Part shown: in pieces, positions 6,709 through 13,074 of the stretch | Layout of the letters: every line of letters starts with the position of its first letter | Position numbering within the stretch: the stretch's first letter is position 1 | Assembly: GCA_964425585.1 (NCBI GenBank) | Contig: CAYRMG010000035.1 | Location: 1-13,074 of the forward strand | Origin: Aquifex sp964425585 | GTDB lineage: Bacteria; Aquificota; Aquificia; Aquificales; Aquificaceae | Direction of reading: 5' to 3' | Length of the DNA stretch: 13,074 nucleotides | Made by a program: the position numbers and the translations under genes | The notes under the pieces: model-generated | Seen by the model: only the letters and a program-made list of their open reading frames with translations | Databases searched by the model: none | What the model was told of the DNA's origin: nothing

Positions 6709-7375
6709 TATCCCCTTCCAGTTTATCAATCCACATATTTACCGAACCGAGAGTAAAGGAAACCTTCAACCTTATCGGTATTAATGTTTCTTCATCAATC
6801 CAGACGAACCATTCACCCTTCGGCTTTAAGAGTCCCTTTGTTTTGACCCTGGGCTTTACAAGAATCTTGAGGGTTTTATACACTTTTCCCTTCCATTCAA
6901 GCGTTTCCCTGCCTACAACTTTGTATAACACTTCCTGCTTCTTTCCGTCGTAAAAGAACTCAATTGTGCTTTCCCGCTCCGATGCGGTTATATAAAGAAA
7001 AAGGCCTGCCCTTAAGGGGTCGCAAGGGGGAGCCTTAAGAAATCCCCTTTTTTCTTCTTTTCCCTTTATTACGTAATAAACACGGTTGTTCTTAAAAAGG
7101 TATAGATGCTCTCTCACGCTGTCCCTTATGTTCATATAAAGCTTAAAGAGATGCGATTTTAGTAGACTCCCTGAGGAGACCCCTTTCATTTCTACGTTTC
7201 CGAGAATCTTGCCCAATCCTTCGTTTGTTGTATACGCCTTTATCGTTATCTTTTCTCCTTCAAGCTTGTAAACCGTGCAGTTGTATGCAACGGGAAATAT
7301 AAGGTAATAAGCTTTATGGCATATCTTTAGCTCACTTCCGAAGAGTAATAAAGGAATAATGAACAAAAGAATCAT
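6599..7375 (-). CDS. Exported DUF3108-like protein with extended tail
   Basis: The function is unknown. Residues 1-14 (MILLFIIPLLLFGS) are a signal peptide without a clear lipobox, so the product is probably periplasmic. The body resembles DUF3108: CDPLRAGLFLY (118-128), corresponding to the family's DPLSALYYLR, then the beta-rich KGEWFVWIDEETLIPIRLK (186-204) and a GS.NMWI segment (210-216). Cys19 and Cys33 could form a disulfide. The domain appears to end near residue 219. The last 36 or so residues are encoded antisense to the 3' end of holA and look like read-through after loss of an earlier stop. The start overlaps the DUF501 stop by ATGA, so the two genes are coupled. The family assignment is by eye, not by profile search. 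Confidence 0.75.
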   Translation of the reverse strand: MILLFIIPLLLFGSELKICHKAYYLIFPVAYNCTVYKLEGEKITIKAYTTNEGLGKILGNVEMKGVSSGSLLKSHLFKLYMNIRDSVREHLYLFKNNRVYYVIKGKEEKRGFLKAPPCDPLRAGLFLYITASERESTIEFFYDGKKQEVLYKVVGRETLEWKGKVYKTLKILVKPRVKTKGLLKPKGEWFVWIDEETLIPIRLKVSFTLGSVNMWIDKLEGDTKFFVSLKQSLKQTPLKALTGLESKVFQTYQSFGDT

Positions 7376-7815
7376 ATCTTACTCAGAACAAACTCCCCTA
7401 TGGGGTTTTTAAACTCTTCATCACCTATGTGGTAGGCTGTCCAAAGGTGGAGGCACCTCACCTTAAAGGGCTTTGCCCTGAAGTTTCTAATTCCCCCTAT
7501 ACCTATATCTTTGTTTAATAAAACCCTCTTGCATACCTCGTCCCACTTTCCCGTCCCGTTGTAAATCTCGGGAAAATCCCTCATCAGTATTTCCTCCCTT
7601 TTTTTTACCTCTTTTTCGTGAAGCTTTACGAAAAAGTTAAACATTTCCTCATCTCTCGTTATTTCCTCCGATAACTTCTTTATATAACCCTCCGATTCAA
7701 GTTTTGAAATGGCCTTTTTGAGTTCGGGCTCAAGTATCCAGAAGCGTGTGGGTTCCGGTCTGTATATACCGTTCTCAAACACAACTATCGGATTTTCAAC
7801 AACTTCAAGCTTCAT
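7372..7815 (-). CDS. DUF501 family protein
   Basis: This is a 147-residue cytoplasmic protein of unknown function. The DUF501 landmarks are visible: PTRFWIL (22-28), equivalent to the family's PT.YWL, the helical KAISKLESEGYIKKL segment (34-48), an H-x-K-E helix near His66, GIGGIR (105-110), VRCLH (119-123) and C-terminal NPIGEFVL (137-144). In other phyla DUF501 genes often lie near ppx/gppA or enolase; neither is present here. The ATG lacks a Shine-Dalgarno and lies close behind an AT-rich -10-like TTAAAT (7830-7825), suggesting a near-leaderless message. The gene is coupled to the downstream DUF3108-like gene by a 4-nt overlap and is divergent from tsf across 54 nt. Confidence 0.8.
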   Translation of the reverse strand: MKLEVVENPIVVFENGIYRPEPTRFWILEPELKKAISKLESEGYIKKLSEEITRDEEMFNFFVKLHEKEVKKREEILMRDFPEIYNGTGKWDEVCKRVLLNKDIGIGGIRNFRAKPFKVRCLHLWTAYHIGDEEFKNPIGEFVLSKI

Positions 7816-7832
7816 AAGGGATTAATTTAAGC

Positions 7833-7841
7833 TGGTATAAT
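7833..7841 (+). promoter_or_regulatory. tsf: Extended -10 promoter of the tsf operon
   Basis: TGG-TATAAT matches the extended -10 consensus (TGn TATAAT) exactly. Transcription would begin near 7848, giving a leader of about 22 nt that contains the tsf Shine-Dalgarno. No good -35 hexamer is seen at 16-18 nt, as expected for extended -10 promoters. It lies in the 54-nt gap between the divergent DUF501 and tsf genes. Confidence 0.6.
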
Positions 7842-7857
7842 TAGAAGGGATAAACAC

Positions 7858-7863
7858 GGAGGT
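7858..7863 (+). promoter_or_regulatory. Shine-Dalgarno of tsf
   Basis: GGAGGT lies 6 nt before the tsf ATG and decides the start at 7870 over the internal Met at codon 5. Confidence 0.85.
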
Positions 7864-7869
7864 AGAGGA

Positions 7870-8736
7870 ATGGCCGTCAGTATGGAAGACGTGAAGAAGT
7901 TAAGGGAAATGACAGGGGCGGGAATGCTTGACTGTAAAAAAGCCCTTGAGGAAGCAGGGGGTGATATAGAAAAAGCGAAGGAAATCCTCAGGGTAAAGGG
8001 TCTCGCAAAGGCGGAAAAGAAGGCGGGAAGGGAAACGAAGGAGGGAATTGTCTACGTAATAGTCTCGGAAGACAGGAAAAAAGGGGCTATGATAGAGCTA
8101 AACTGTGAAACGGATTTCGTTGCAAGGAATGAGGAGTTCCAGAAGCTCGCCGAAAGAATAACGAAACACATACTTGAAAAAGACGAAAATAAAGACAAAA
8201 GCGGAGAGGGGACGGATATACTCGGTCAGGAACTCTACGACGAACCCGGTAAAAACGTGGAAACCCTTATAAAGGAAGCCATAGCGAGAATCGGGGAAAA
8301 CATAAAGCTTTCAAGATACTGTAGATATGACACGGAGGATTACCTTCACTCCTATGTCCACGGAGGCGGAAGGATAGGCGTTTTACTTGATTTCAAAGCT
8401 CCCGAGCTGAACGATAAGGTCTTGAGACTTGTTCAGGATATAGCGATGCAGATAGCAGCTATGAGACCCGAATACGTGAGGATAGAAGATATACCCGAGG
8501 AGGTTCTTGAAAGGGAAAAAAGAATACTGAGGGAACAGGCGCTTTCCGAAGGAAAGCCCGAGCACATAGTTGATAAGATTGTTCAAGGAAAGCTGAAGAA
8601 GTTTTATCAGGAAAAGGTGTTGCTGGAACAACCTTTTATAAAGGAAGAAAAGAAGAAGGTGGAGGAAATTATAAAGGAAAGCGGAACGGGTGTTGAAGTT
8701 AAGCGCTTCTGCAGGTTTGAGCTGGGTGGACTCTGA
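7870..8736 (+). CDS. tsf: Elongation factor Ts
   Basis: EF-Ts is the nucleotide exchange factor that recycles EF-Tu-GDP to EF-Tu-GTP. The 288-residue protein starts with the UBA-like N-domain (about 3-45, with VKKLREMTGAGMLDCKKAL), followed by the core dimerisation domain with the EF-Tu-contacting TDFVARN motif (81-87) and YVHGGGRIGVLL further on. The length is full for the family. It opens the operon tsf-pyrH-frr-TPR-nuclease; its TGA shares one base with the pyrH ATG (TGATG). The usual upstream rpsB is absent: the preceding gene is a divergent DUF501 gene. Confidence 0.98.
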   Translation: MAVSMEDVKKLREMTGAGMLDCKKALEEAGGDIEKAKEILRVKGLAKAEKKAGRETKEGIVYVIVSEDRKKGAMIELNCETDFVARNEEFQKLAERITKHILEKDENKDKSGEGTDILGQELYDEPGKNVETLIKEAIARIGENIKLSRYCRYDTEDYLHSYVHGGGRIGVLLDFKAPELNDKVLRLVQDIAMQIAAMRPEYVRIEDIPEEVLEREKRILREQALSEGKPEHIVDKIVQGKLKKFYQEKVLLEQPFIKEEKKKVEEIIKESGTGVEVKRFCRFELGGL

Positions 8737-9458
8737 TGGAGGAAAGCCCGAGGTATAAAAGGGTTCTTTTAAAGCTTTCGGGGGAGGCTTTTGCAGGGGA
8801 TCAGGGCTACGGTATTGACCCCTCCTTTCTTGAATACATATCCGGCGAAATAGAGGGAGTTTATAACCTGGGTGTTCAGATAGCTATAGTAATCGGAGGC
8901 GGAAATATATTCAGGGGATTTCAGGGAAAGGATATAGGTATAGATAGGGCAACCGCCGACTATATGGGAATGCTTGCAACGGTTATAAACGCCCTTGCCC
9001 TGCAGTCCGCTCTTGAAAATTATGTAAATATTCCCACTCGGGTTTTGAGCGCAATAGAAATGAGGCAGATTGCGGAGCCCTATATAAGGAGAAGGGCTAT
9101 AAGGCATCTTGAGAAGGGAAGAATCGTTATATTCGCCGGCGGAACGGGAAATCCCTTCTTCTCAACGGATACCGCTGCGGCTCTGAGAGCTGCGGAGATA
9201 GGTGCGGAAGTTCTTATAAAAGCCACGAAAGTAGGAGGAATATACGATAAAGACCCCGAAAAATACAAGGATGCAGTTCTTATAAAGGAGATATCCTACC
9301 TTGAGGTTATAAATAAGGGTTTAAAGGTTATGGACCACACGGCTTTGACACTTTGTAAAGAAAACGAGATACCCATAATCGTTTTAAATATAAGAGAAAA
9401 GGGAAACCTTAGGAAAGCTGTTCTCGGAGAAGAGGTGGGCTCTCTGGTAAGGGGGTGA
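8736..9458 (+). CDS. pyrH: Uridylate (UMP) kinase
   Basis: PyrH phosphorylates UMP to UDP, feeding all pyrimidine nucleotide pools; the bacterial enzyme is a hexamer of the amino-acid-kinase fold. The 240 residues show KLSGEAF (13-19), VIGGGNIFRG (52-61), DYMGMLATVINALALQ (75-90), AGGTGNPFFSTDTAAALRA (134-152) and the KVGGIYDKDP nucleotide-binding loop (165-174). The ATG overlaps the tsf TGA by one base, with GGGTGGA just upstream inside tsf. frr starts 4 nt after the stop. tsf-pyrH-frr is a very common bacterial order. Confidence 0.98.
   Translation: MEESPRYKRVLLKLSGEAFAGDQGYGIDPSFLEYISGEIEGVYNLGVQIAIVIGGGNIFRGFQGKDIGIDRATADYMGMLATVINALALQSALENYVNIPTRVLSAIEMRQIAEPYIRRRAIRHLEKGRIVIFAGGTGNPFFSTDTAAALRAAEIGAEVLIKATKVGGIYDKDPEKYKDAVLIKEISYLEVINKGLKVMDHTALTLCKENEIPIIVLNIREKGNLRKAVLGEEVGSLVRG
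9449..9457 (+). promoter_or_regulatory. Shine-Dalgarno of frr
   Basis: AAGGGGGTG lies at the end of pyrH. Its spacing to the ATG at 9463 (about 5-6 nt) is better than to the GTG at 9460 (2-3 nt). This favours the ATG of the tandem GTG-ATG pair as the frr start. Confidence 0.55.
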
Positions 9459-9462
9459 AGTG

Positions 9463-10017
9463 ATGATACAGGAGCTTGAGGATATCTTCAAAGAAGCGGA
9501 AAAGGATATGAAAAAAGCCGTTGAGTATTATAAGTCGGAAATTGCGGGGCTTAGAACGGGAAGGGCTTCAAGTGCCCTTGTTGAGGAAATAAAGGTTGAT
9601 TACTACGGCTCTAAAGTTCCCGTAAAACAGCTGGGAACTATTTCTGTTCCCGAACCCAATCAGATAGTAATACAGGTATGGGACCAAAATGCAGCGTCCG
9701 CAATAGAAAAGGCCATAAGGGAGGAGCTTAACCTAAATCCCACCGTTCAAGGAAACGTCATAAGGGTAACCCTTCCTCCCCTTACGGAGGAAAGAAGGAA
9801 GGAGCTGGTTCGGCTTCTTCACAAGATTACAGAAGAGGCAAGGGTAAGGGTAAGAAACGTAAGGAGGGAGGCCAAAGAAAAAATAGAGGAACTTGAGGGA
9901 ATTTCCGAAGACGAAAAGAAAAGAGCTCTTGAGAGACTCCAGAAACTAACCGATAAATACGTTGAGGATATTAACAAACTTATGGAAAAGAAAGAAGAGG
10001 AGATTATGAGCGTATGA
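9463..10017 (+). CDS. frr: Ribosome recycling factor
   Basis: RRF works with EF-G to split the ribosome after termination. This 184-residue protein has the L-shaped RRF layout: a three-helix bundle (N-terminal helix with SEIAGLRTGRAS, and C-terminal helices with EEARVRVRNVRREAKEKIEE) around a beta domain (VDYYGSKVPVKQLGTISVPE). The length is typical. Two adjacent starts exist, GTG at 9460 and ATG at 9463; Shine-Dalgarno spacing and family length favour the ATG. The gene follows pyrH by 4 nt and its TGA overlaps the ATG of the next gene (ATGA), so the chain is tightly coupled. Confidence 0.96.
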   Translation: MIQELEDIFKEAEKDMKKAVEYYKSEIAGLRTGRASSALVEEIKVDYYGSKVPVKQLGTISVPEPNQIVIQVWDQNAASAIEKAIREELNLNPTVQGNVIRVTLPPLTEERRKELVRLLHKITEEARVRVRNVRREAKEKIEELEGISEDEKKRALERLQKLTDKYVEDINKLMEKKEEEIMSV

Positions 10018-10529
10018 GGGATTTTTACATACTGTTGGCGGTAATATTTTTCATAGTCTCGGGGGTTTGGCTTTACAACTACCTAAAAGAGAGGAAGGTT
10101 GAAGAGCTTAAAAATTTATCTTACAAAGTTTATCTATTTGAAAAAGGTAAAATATCGGAAAAAGAGATTTTGAAGGAGACAAAGGGAACACCTTTTTACC
10201 CTTATGTTCTTGCAAAGCTGGGAAAGTATGAAAAAGCTTATGAAAGCATTGAAGATAAGGATTTCAAAAAGTTCTTTAAGGAAAGGGTTCTGTCGGACAA
10301 CTACCTGAAAGGCGAATATAAGAAAGTTTTGGAAAAAGCAAAGGACTTCAGTGAGGAAGATTTTAATTTCCCTTCTTTTAAAAGTCTTGAGGCTTTTTCT
10401 TATCAGAAATTAGGTAAAAAGGAAAAGGCTATAAGTGTGTGGAACAGCATAAAGGAAAAGTATCCCGCAACATATTTCTCAAATCTTGCGGAGATTGAGA
10501 TTTTCTTACTAAAGGGAGCGGCTAAATGA
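10014..10529 (+). CDS. Membrane-anchored TPR-like protein
   Basis: I do not recognise this 171-residue protein as a named gene. Residues 4-21 form one transmembrane helix or uncleaved signal anchor, followed by a basic stretch (KERK). The rest is helical and rich in Lys/Glu, with TPR-like units: YVLAKLGKYEKAYESIE (64-80), NYLKGEYKKVLEKAKDF (96-112), and most clearly AFSYQKLGKKEKAISVWNSI (127-146) followed by KYPATYFSNLAEI. The layout resembles short membrane-bound TPR proteins such as the YfgM/TPR_21 group, but this is inferred. It overlaps frr by 4 nt at its start and the nuclease gene by 4 nt at its end, so it should be made with both. Confidence 0.75.
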   Translation: MRDFYILLAVIFFIVSGVWLYNYLKERKVEELKNLSYKVYLFEKGKISEKEILKETKGTPFYPYVLAKLGKYEKAYESIEDKDFKKFFKERVLSDNYLKGEYKKVLEKAKDFSEEDFNFPSFKSLEAFSYQKLGKKEKAISVWNSIKEKYPATYFSNLAEIEIFLLKGAAK

Positions 10530-11044
10530 GAAAGGTTTTAGGTTTATTTTTAATTCCTCTAATCTTTCTTTACGGGGATGAGTTAATACCCTGTAAGGTG
10601 GTAAGGGTAATAGACGGGGATACCTTTCGCTGTGTTCCCGAGGGAAAGAGAAGGACTATAAAAGTGAGGCTGATGGGTATAGATACCCTTGAGACAAAGA
10701 ACAGGAGAAAGGGCATAAGACAGGCAAAGTGGTTTTTGGGAGGGCTTGATACGGTTCTCAGTTTCGGCAAAAAGGCAAAAAGATACGTTGAAGAGAAGAT
10801 TATGGGTAAAGAAGTTTACCTTGAGCCTTCGCTTAAAGGAAGAGACGTTCACGGAAGGATGCTTGCCTTTGTCTGGCTTGATGAGGACAGGGATGAGATG
10901 TTAAATGAACTGCTCGTGAGGGAGGGTCTTGCTTTCGTTTATATAATACCTCCGCAGATAAAGTATCTCAAAAGGCTCGGAGAAGCGCAGGAAGAGGCCT
11001 ACGAGGAAAATAAAGGATTTTGGAGGTTTTTCAAAGGGAGATAA
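10526..11044 (+). CDS. Exported staphylococcal-nuclease-like (thermonuclease) protein
   Basis: This is probably a secreted or periplasmic phosphodiesterase that cuts DNA/RNA. Residues 1-17 are a signal peptide (MRKVLGLFLIPLIFLYG). The SNase fold follows, with all active-site counterparts of staphylococcal nuclease visible: Asp32 in VIDGDTF (D21), Arg48 in VRLMGIDTLE (R35), Asp53 (D40), Glu56 (E43) and Arg111 in VHGRMLAFVW (R87). LLVREGLAFVY and the C-terminal EAQEEAYEENKGFW helix complete the domain. The stretch between KNRRKGIRQ and the KKAKRYVEE helix is somewhat longer than in the staphylococcal enzyme. Cys23 and Cys36 could form a disulfide. It ends the tsf operon and overlaps convergent hyuA by 14 nt. 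Confidence 0.88.
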   Translation: MRKVLGLFLIPLIFLYGDELIPCKVVRVIDGDTFRCVPEGKRRTIKVRLMGIDTLETKNRRKGIRQAKWFLGGLDTVLSFGKKAKRYVEEKIMGKEVYLEPSLKGRDVHGRMLAFVWLDEDRDEMLNELLVREGLAFVYIIPPQIKYLKRLGEAQEEAYEENKGFWRFFKGR

Positions 11045-13010
11045 TTATGTTTCCGTATCTGTCTATCTGTGCAACCGCGCCGGGAGGTATAAGCGTAGTT
11101 GAAGAGTATTCAACAATTATCGCGGGAAAATCAATCCTGTTTCCGTAAACGAGCTTATCCCTATCCAGAACCTTAAAGGTGTGGAACTCCCCGTTTAGAT
11201 AAACCTTCCTATCGCCTAAAAAGGCATCCGGATTTATCCTTTCCTCCTTCTTTTCGTATGGCTTTATAACGGGTTTTTCCTTTATACCTACAGCCTTTAC
11301 TCTTACGTTCACGAGTTCAACTTCTCTTCCTCTGTGGGCATATCCGTAAAGCTTTTCATGTTCCCTCTCAAAGGCCTCTTTTAAATTTTCGGTATACGGA
11401 ACCGTTATCTCGTAAGACTGGCCTCTATATCTGAGGTCCGCATACCTTTCAATCACAACCTTATTCTTCGGAAAACCCTCTTTTTCCATTTCCGCTAAGA
11501 GCTTTTTTTCAATGACTTCGTAAATTTCATTAAGAACATCTTTCTTGATTTCCTCCTCCTTTAGCATTACGGTTGTTGAAAAGTCTTTTACAACATCCGA
11601 GATAAGCATACCCACCGCGGAAAGAAGACCGGGATTTTTCGGAATTAAAACCCTTGGTATGCTGAGTTCCCTTGCAAGAAATGCCGCGTGAAGACCTCCC
11701 GCACCTCCGAAAGAAACAAGGGTAAACTCCATAGGGTTGTATCCCCTCTCTACAGATATCTTTCTTATAGCTCTTACCATATTTGAGTTGGCAACGTTCA
11801 GTATTGCTTCACCGAGCTCGTAAGTTTCAACACCGAGCTTTTCGGCTAGGCTTTTAAAGGGTTCTCGGAGCAGTTCGGGATAAAGCTTCATCTTACCTCC
11901 CAAGAAGTATTCGGGAACGAGTCTGCCGAGATACAGGTTAGCATCTGTTACCGTTATCTGCTTTCCGCCCTTCCCGTAGCATATGGGACCCGGCTCAGCC
12001 CCCGCACTTTCGGGACCAACCCTTAGAGCTCCCCCTTCGTCAAGCTTGGCTATTGAACCTCCCCCCGCTCCTACCGTGTGTATATCAATCATAGGAACTT
12101 TTACGGGAAGTCCTGATATCTTTGATTCAGTTGTGAGCTTCGGCACTCCATCTATAAGGGAAACATCCGTGGAGGTTCCTCCCATATCAAAGGTTATGAG
12201 TTTTTCGTATCCCGCAAGTTTTCCGACGTAAAGCGCTCCCATAACCCCTCCTGCAGGGCCGGAAAGAATGGTTCTTACCGCCTCTTTTGATGCGGTTTCA
12301 ACGGATATAACTCCCCCGTTTGATTGCATAACCCTCAGGCTTCCCTTTTCCTTTATCCTTTCCTTTAGGTAGTTAAGGTATCTGCTCATCTTAGGGGATA
12401 CATATGCGTTTATTACCGTGGTTGATGTTCTTTCGTATTCCCTGAACTCCGGAAGTATATCGGAGGAGAGTGTAACGAAAAGTCCCTCCTTTTCCAGCCT
12501 ACTTCCGACAAATTTTTCGTGCTCGGGATTTGCGTATGAGTGGAGAAAGCAAACCGCTACCGACTCAACCTTCTTTTTCAGTATTTCTTTCAATACTTCA
12601 TCAAGCTCTTCGGGATTAATATCTTCAAGGATTTCACCCCTTTTATTTATTCTGCACCTTATGCCGAACCTTAGCTCCCTCGGAACCAGGGGTTTCGGCT
12701 TTTTATAATGAAGGTTGTAAAGCTCTTCCCTGTTTTGCCTTCCTATCTCTATAATATCCTCAAAGCCTTTGTTTGTTATTAGTGCCGTTTTTGCTCCTTT
12801 TCTCTCAAGAAGTGCGTTTGTCGCAACGGTAGAGCCGTGAACTATATCAAGCTTTTTATTCTTTCCTATAATTTTTAGCCCTTCCAGAACCGCTTCTGCG
12901 GGATTTTCGGGAGTTGAGGGTATCTTTAAAACGTTCCAACTTTCTCCATCCCAGTAAACGAAGTCGGTAAACGTTCCTCCCGTATCAACGCCTACGTAAA
13001 CCTTTTCCAT
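11031..13010 (-). CDS. hyuA: Hydantoinase/oxoprolinase alpha subunit (HyuA family)
   Basis: HyuA-type proteins are ATP-dependent ring-opening enzymes (N-methylhydantoinase, 5-oxoprolinase, acetone carboxylase beta relatives); the substrate here is unknown. The 659-residue protein has the Hydant_A_N signature VYVGVDTGGTFTDF (4-17), HGSTVATNALLERKG (58-72), the second nucleotide-binding FDMGGTSTDVSL (274-285) and the glycine-rich HTVGAGGGSIA (311-321). GAEPGPICYG (337-346) and a C-terminal hydantoinase domain ending near AQIDRYGNIIISL follow. I start it at the ATG of 13008-13010, which matches the family N-terminus. A GTG at 13050-13052 would add 14 residues. Neither start has a Shine-Dalgarno. 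No hyuB lies next to it: downstream is a convergent gene. Confidence 0.92.
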   Translation of the reverse strand: MEKVYVGVDTGGTFTDFVYWDGESWNVLKIPSTPENPAEAVLEGLKIIGKNKKLDIVHGSTVATNALLERKGAKTALITNKGFEDIIEIGRQNREELYNLHYKKPKPLVPRELRFGIRCRINKRGEILEDINPEELDEVLKEILKKKVESVAVCFLHSYANPEHEKFVGSRLEKEGLFVTLSSDILPEFREYERTSTTVINAYVSPKMSRYLNYLKERIKEKGSLRVMQSNGGVISVETASKEAVRTILSGPAGGVMGALYVGKLAGYEKLITFDMGGTSTDVSLIDGVPKLTTESKISGLPVKVPMIDIHTVGAGGGSIAKLDEGGALRVGPESAGAEPGPICYGKGGKQITVTDANLYLGRLVPEYFLGGKMKLYPELLREPFKSLAEKLGVETYELGEAILNVANSNMVRAIRKISVERGYNPMEFTLVSFGGAGGLHAAFLARELSIPRVLIPKNPGLLSAVGMLISDVVKDFSTTVMLKEEEIKKDVLNEIYEVIEKKLLAEMEKEGFPKNKVVIERYADLRYRGQSYEITVPYTENLKEAFEREHEKLYGYAHRGREVELVNVRVKAVGIKEKPVIKPYEKKEERINPDAFLGDRKVYLNGEFHTFKVLDRDKLVYGNRIDFPAIIVEYSSTTLIPPGAVAQIDRYGNIIISL

Positions 13011-13055
13011 GGTTTTAAGTTTAATGAAATATATCTCTGAAAGCTCATTCACCGA

Positions 13056-13061
13056 TTTATA
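13056..13061 (-). promoter_or_regulatory. -10-like box upstream of hyuA
   Basis: The minus strand reads TATAAA within GATTATAAAT. Transcription would start near 13049-13052, giving either a leader of about 40 nt without a Shine-Dalgarno for the ATG at 13010 or a leaderless message starting at the GTG of 13052. The -35 region falls at or beyond the window edge and cannot be judged. Confidence 0.35.
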
Positions 13062-13074
13062 ATCTAACGGTAAA

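Noticed and set aside
7009..7018. 10-bp palindrome CCCTTAAGGG in the DUF3108-like gene
   Set aside because: It lies within coding sequence for a conserved Asp-Pro-Leu-Arg segment, is not repeated as an array, and has no regulatory context.
8769..9107. 112-codon minus-strand frame inside pyrH
   Set aside because: Antisense shadow of the UMP kinase nucleotide-binding region; no start signal.
10583..10852. 89-codon minus-strand frame inside the nuclease gene
   Set aside because: Antisense to the SNase catalytic motifs; no independent support.
12418..12708. 96-codon plus-strand frame inside hyuA
   Set aside because: Ser-rich shadow frame antisense to a conserved HyuA region.
13011..13052. GTG at 13050-13052 as the hyuA start (673 residues)
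   Set aside because: The extra 14 residues precede the family N-terminus M-x-x-V-x-V-G-V-D-T-G-G. A leaderless GTG start remains possible, so this is a preference and not proof.
1..13074. Mobile element, CRISPR array, defence island or prophage
   Set aside because: No direct-repeat arrays, transposase or integrase frames, tRNA ends or phage genes were seen; all genes are chromosomal housekeeping or small hypothetical genes with uniform base and codon use.

Overview
The window is a gene-dense, almost purely housekeeping segment of a thermophilic bacterial chromosome. Lys/Glu/Ile-rich proteins, heavy use of AGA/AGG (Arg) and ATA (Ile) codons, overlapping genes and very short intergenic gaps all fit the Aquificaceae. 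From memory, the FabH, EF-G and RRF proteins look very close to those of Aquifex aeolicus but not identical, so a close relative is the best guess. I did no database search. There are no rRNA or tRNA genes, insertion sequences, CRISPR arrays or prophage genes, and no gene-free stretch longer than about 90 bases.

Layout from left to right: (1) On the minus strand, fusA (EF-G) is followed 17 nt later by the first 18 codons of tuf (EF-Tu), cut by the window edge. (2) pdxJ (vitamin B6 synthesis) runs divergently from fusA on the plus strand. (3) A tightly coupled minus-strand operon reads DUF177/YceD, rpmF (ribosomal protein L32), plsX, fabH, and links ribosome assembly to phospholipid and fatty-acid initiation. 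(4) holA (DNA polymerase III delta subunit) lies on the plus strand, divergent from that operon. (5) A minus-strand pair encodes a DUF501 protein and an exported DUF3108-like protein whose tail overlaps holA by 110 nt. (6) A plus-strand operon reads tsf (EF-Ts), pyrH (UMP kinase), frr (ribosome recycling factor), then a membrane-anchored TPR-like protein and an exported staphylococcal-nuclease-like enzyme; the genes overlap or abut throughout. (7) A full-length hydantoinase/oxoprolinase alpha subunit (HyuA) lies on the minus strand with no beta subunit next to it.

The core theme is translation (EF-Tu, EF-G, L32, EF-Ts, RRF) mixed with precursor supply (PLP, acyl-ACP, UDP) and replication-clamp loading (HolA). 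Three architectural traits stand out. All three convergent gene pairs overlap at their 3' ends (11, 110 and 14 nt) with no visible intrinsic terminator. Several transcript-leading genes (pdxJ, holA, the DUF501 gene, hyuA) have no Shine-Dalgarno sequence and have -10-like boxes almost on top of the start codon, which suggests leaderless mRNAs, while downstream genes, fusA and tsf carry ordinary Shine-Dalgarno sequences. A perfect 7-bp all-G/C hairpin sits at codons 9-16 of plsX.

I found no convincing new defence, mobile or biosynthetic system. The least understood parts are the DUF501/DUF3108 pair, the TPR/nuclease pair at the end of the tsf operon, and the stand-alone HyuA.
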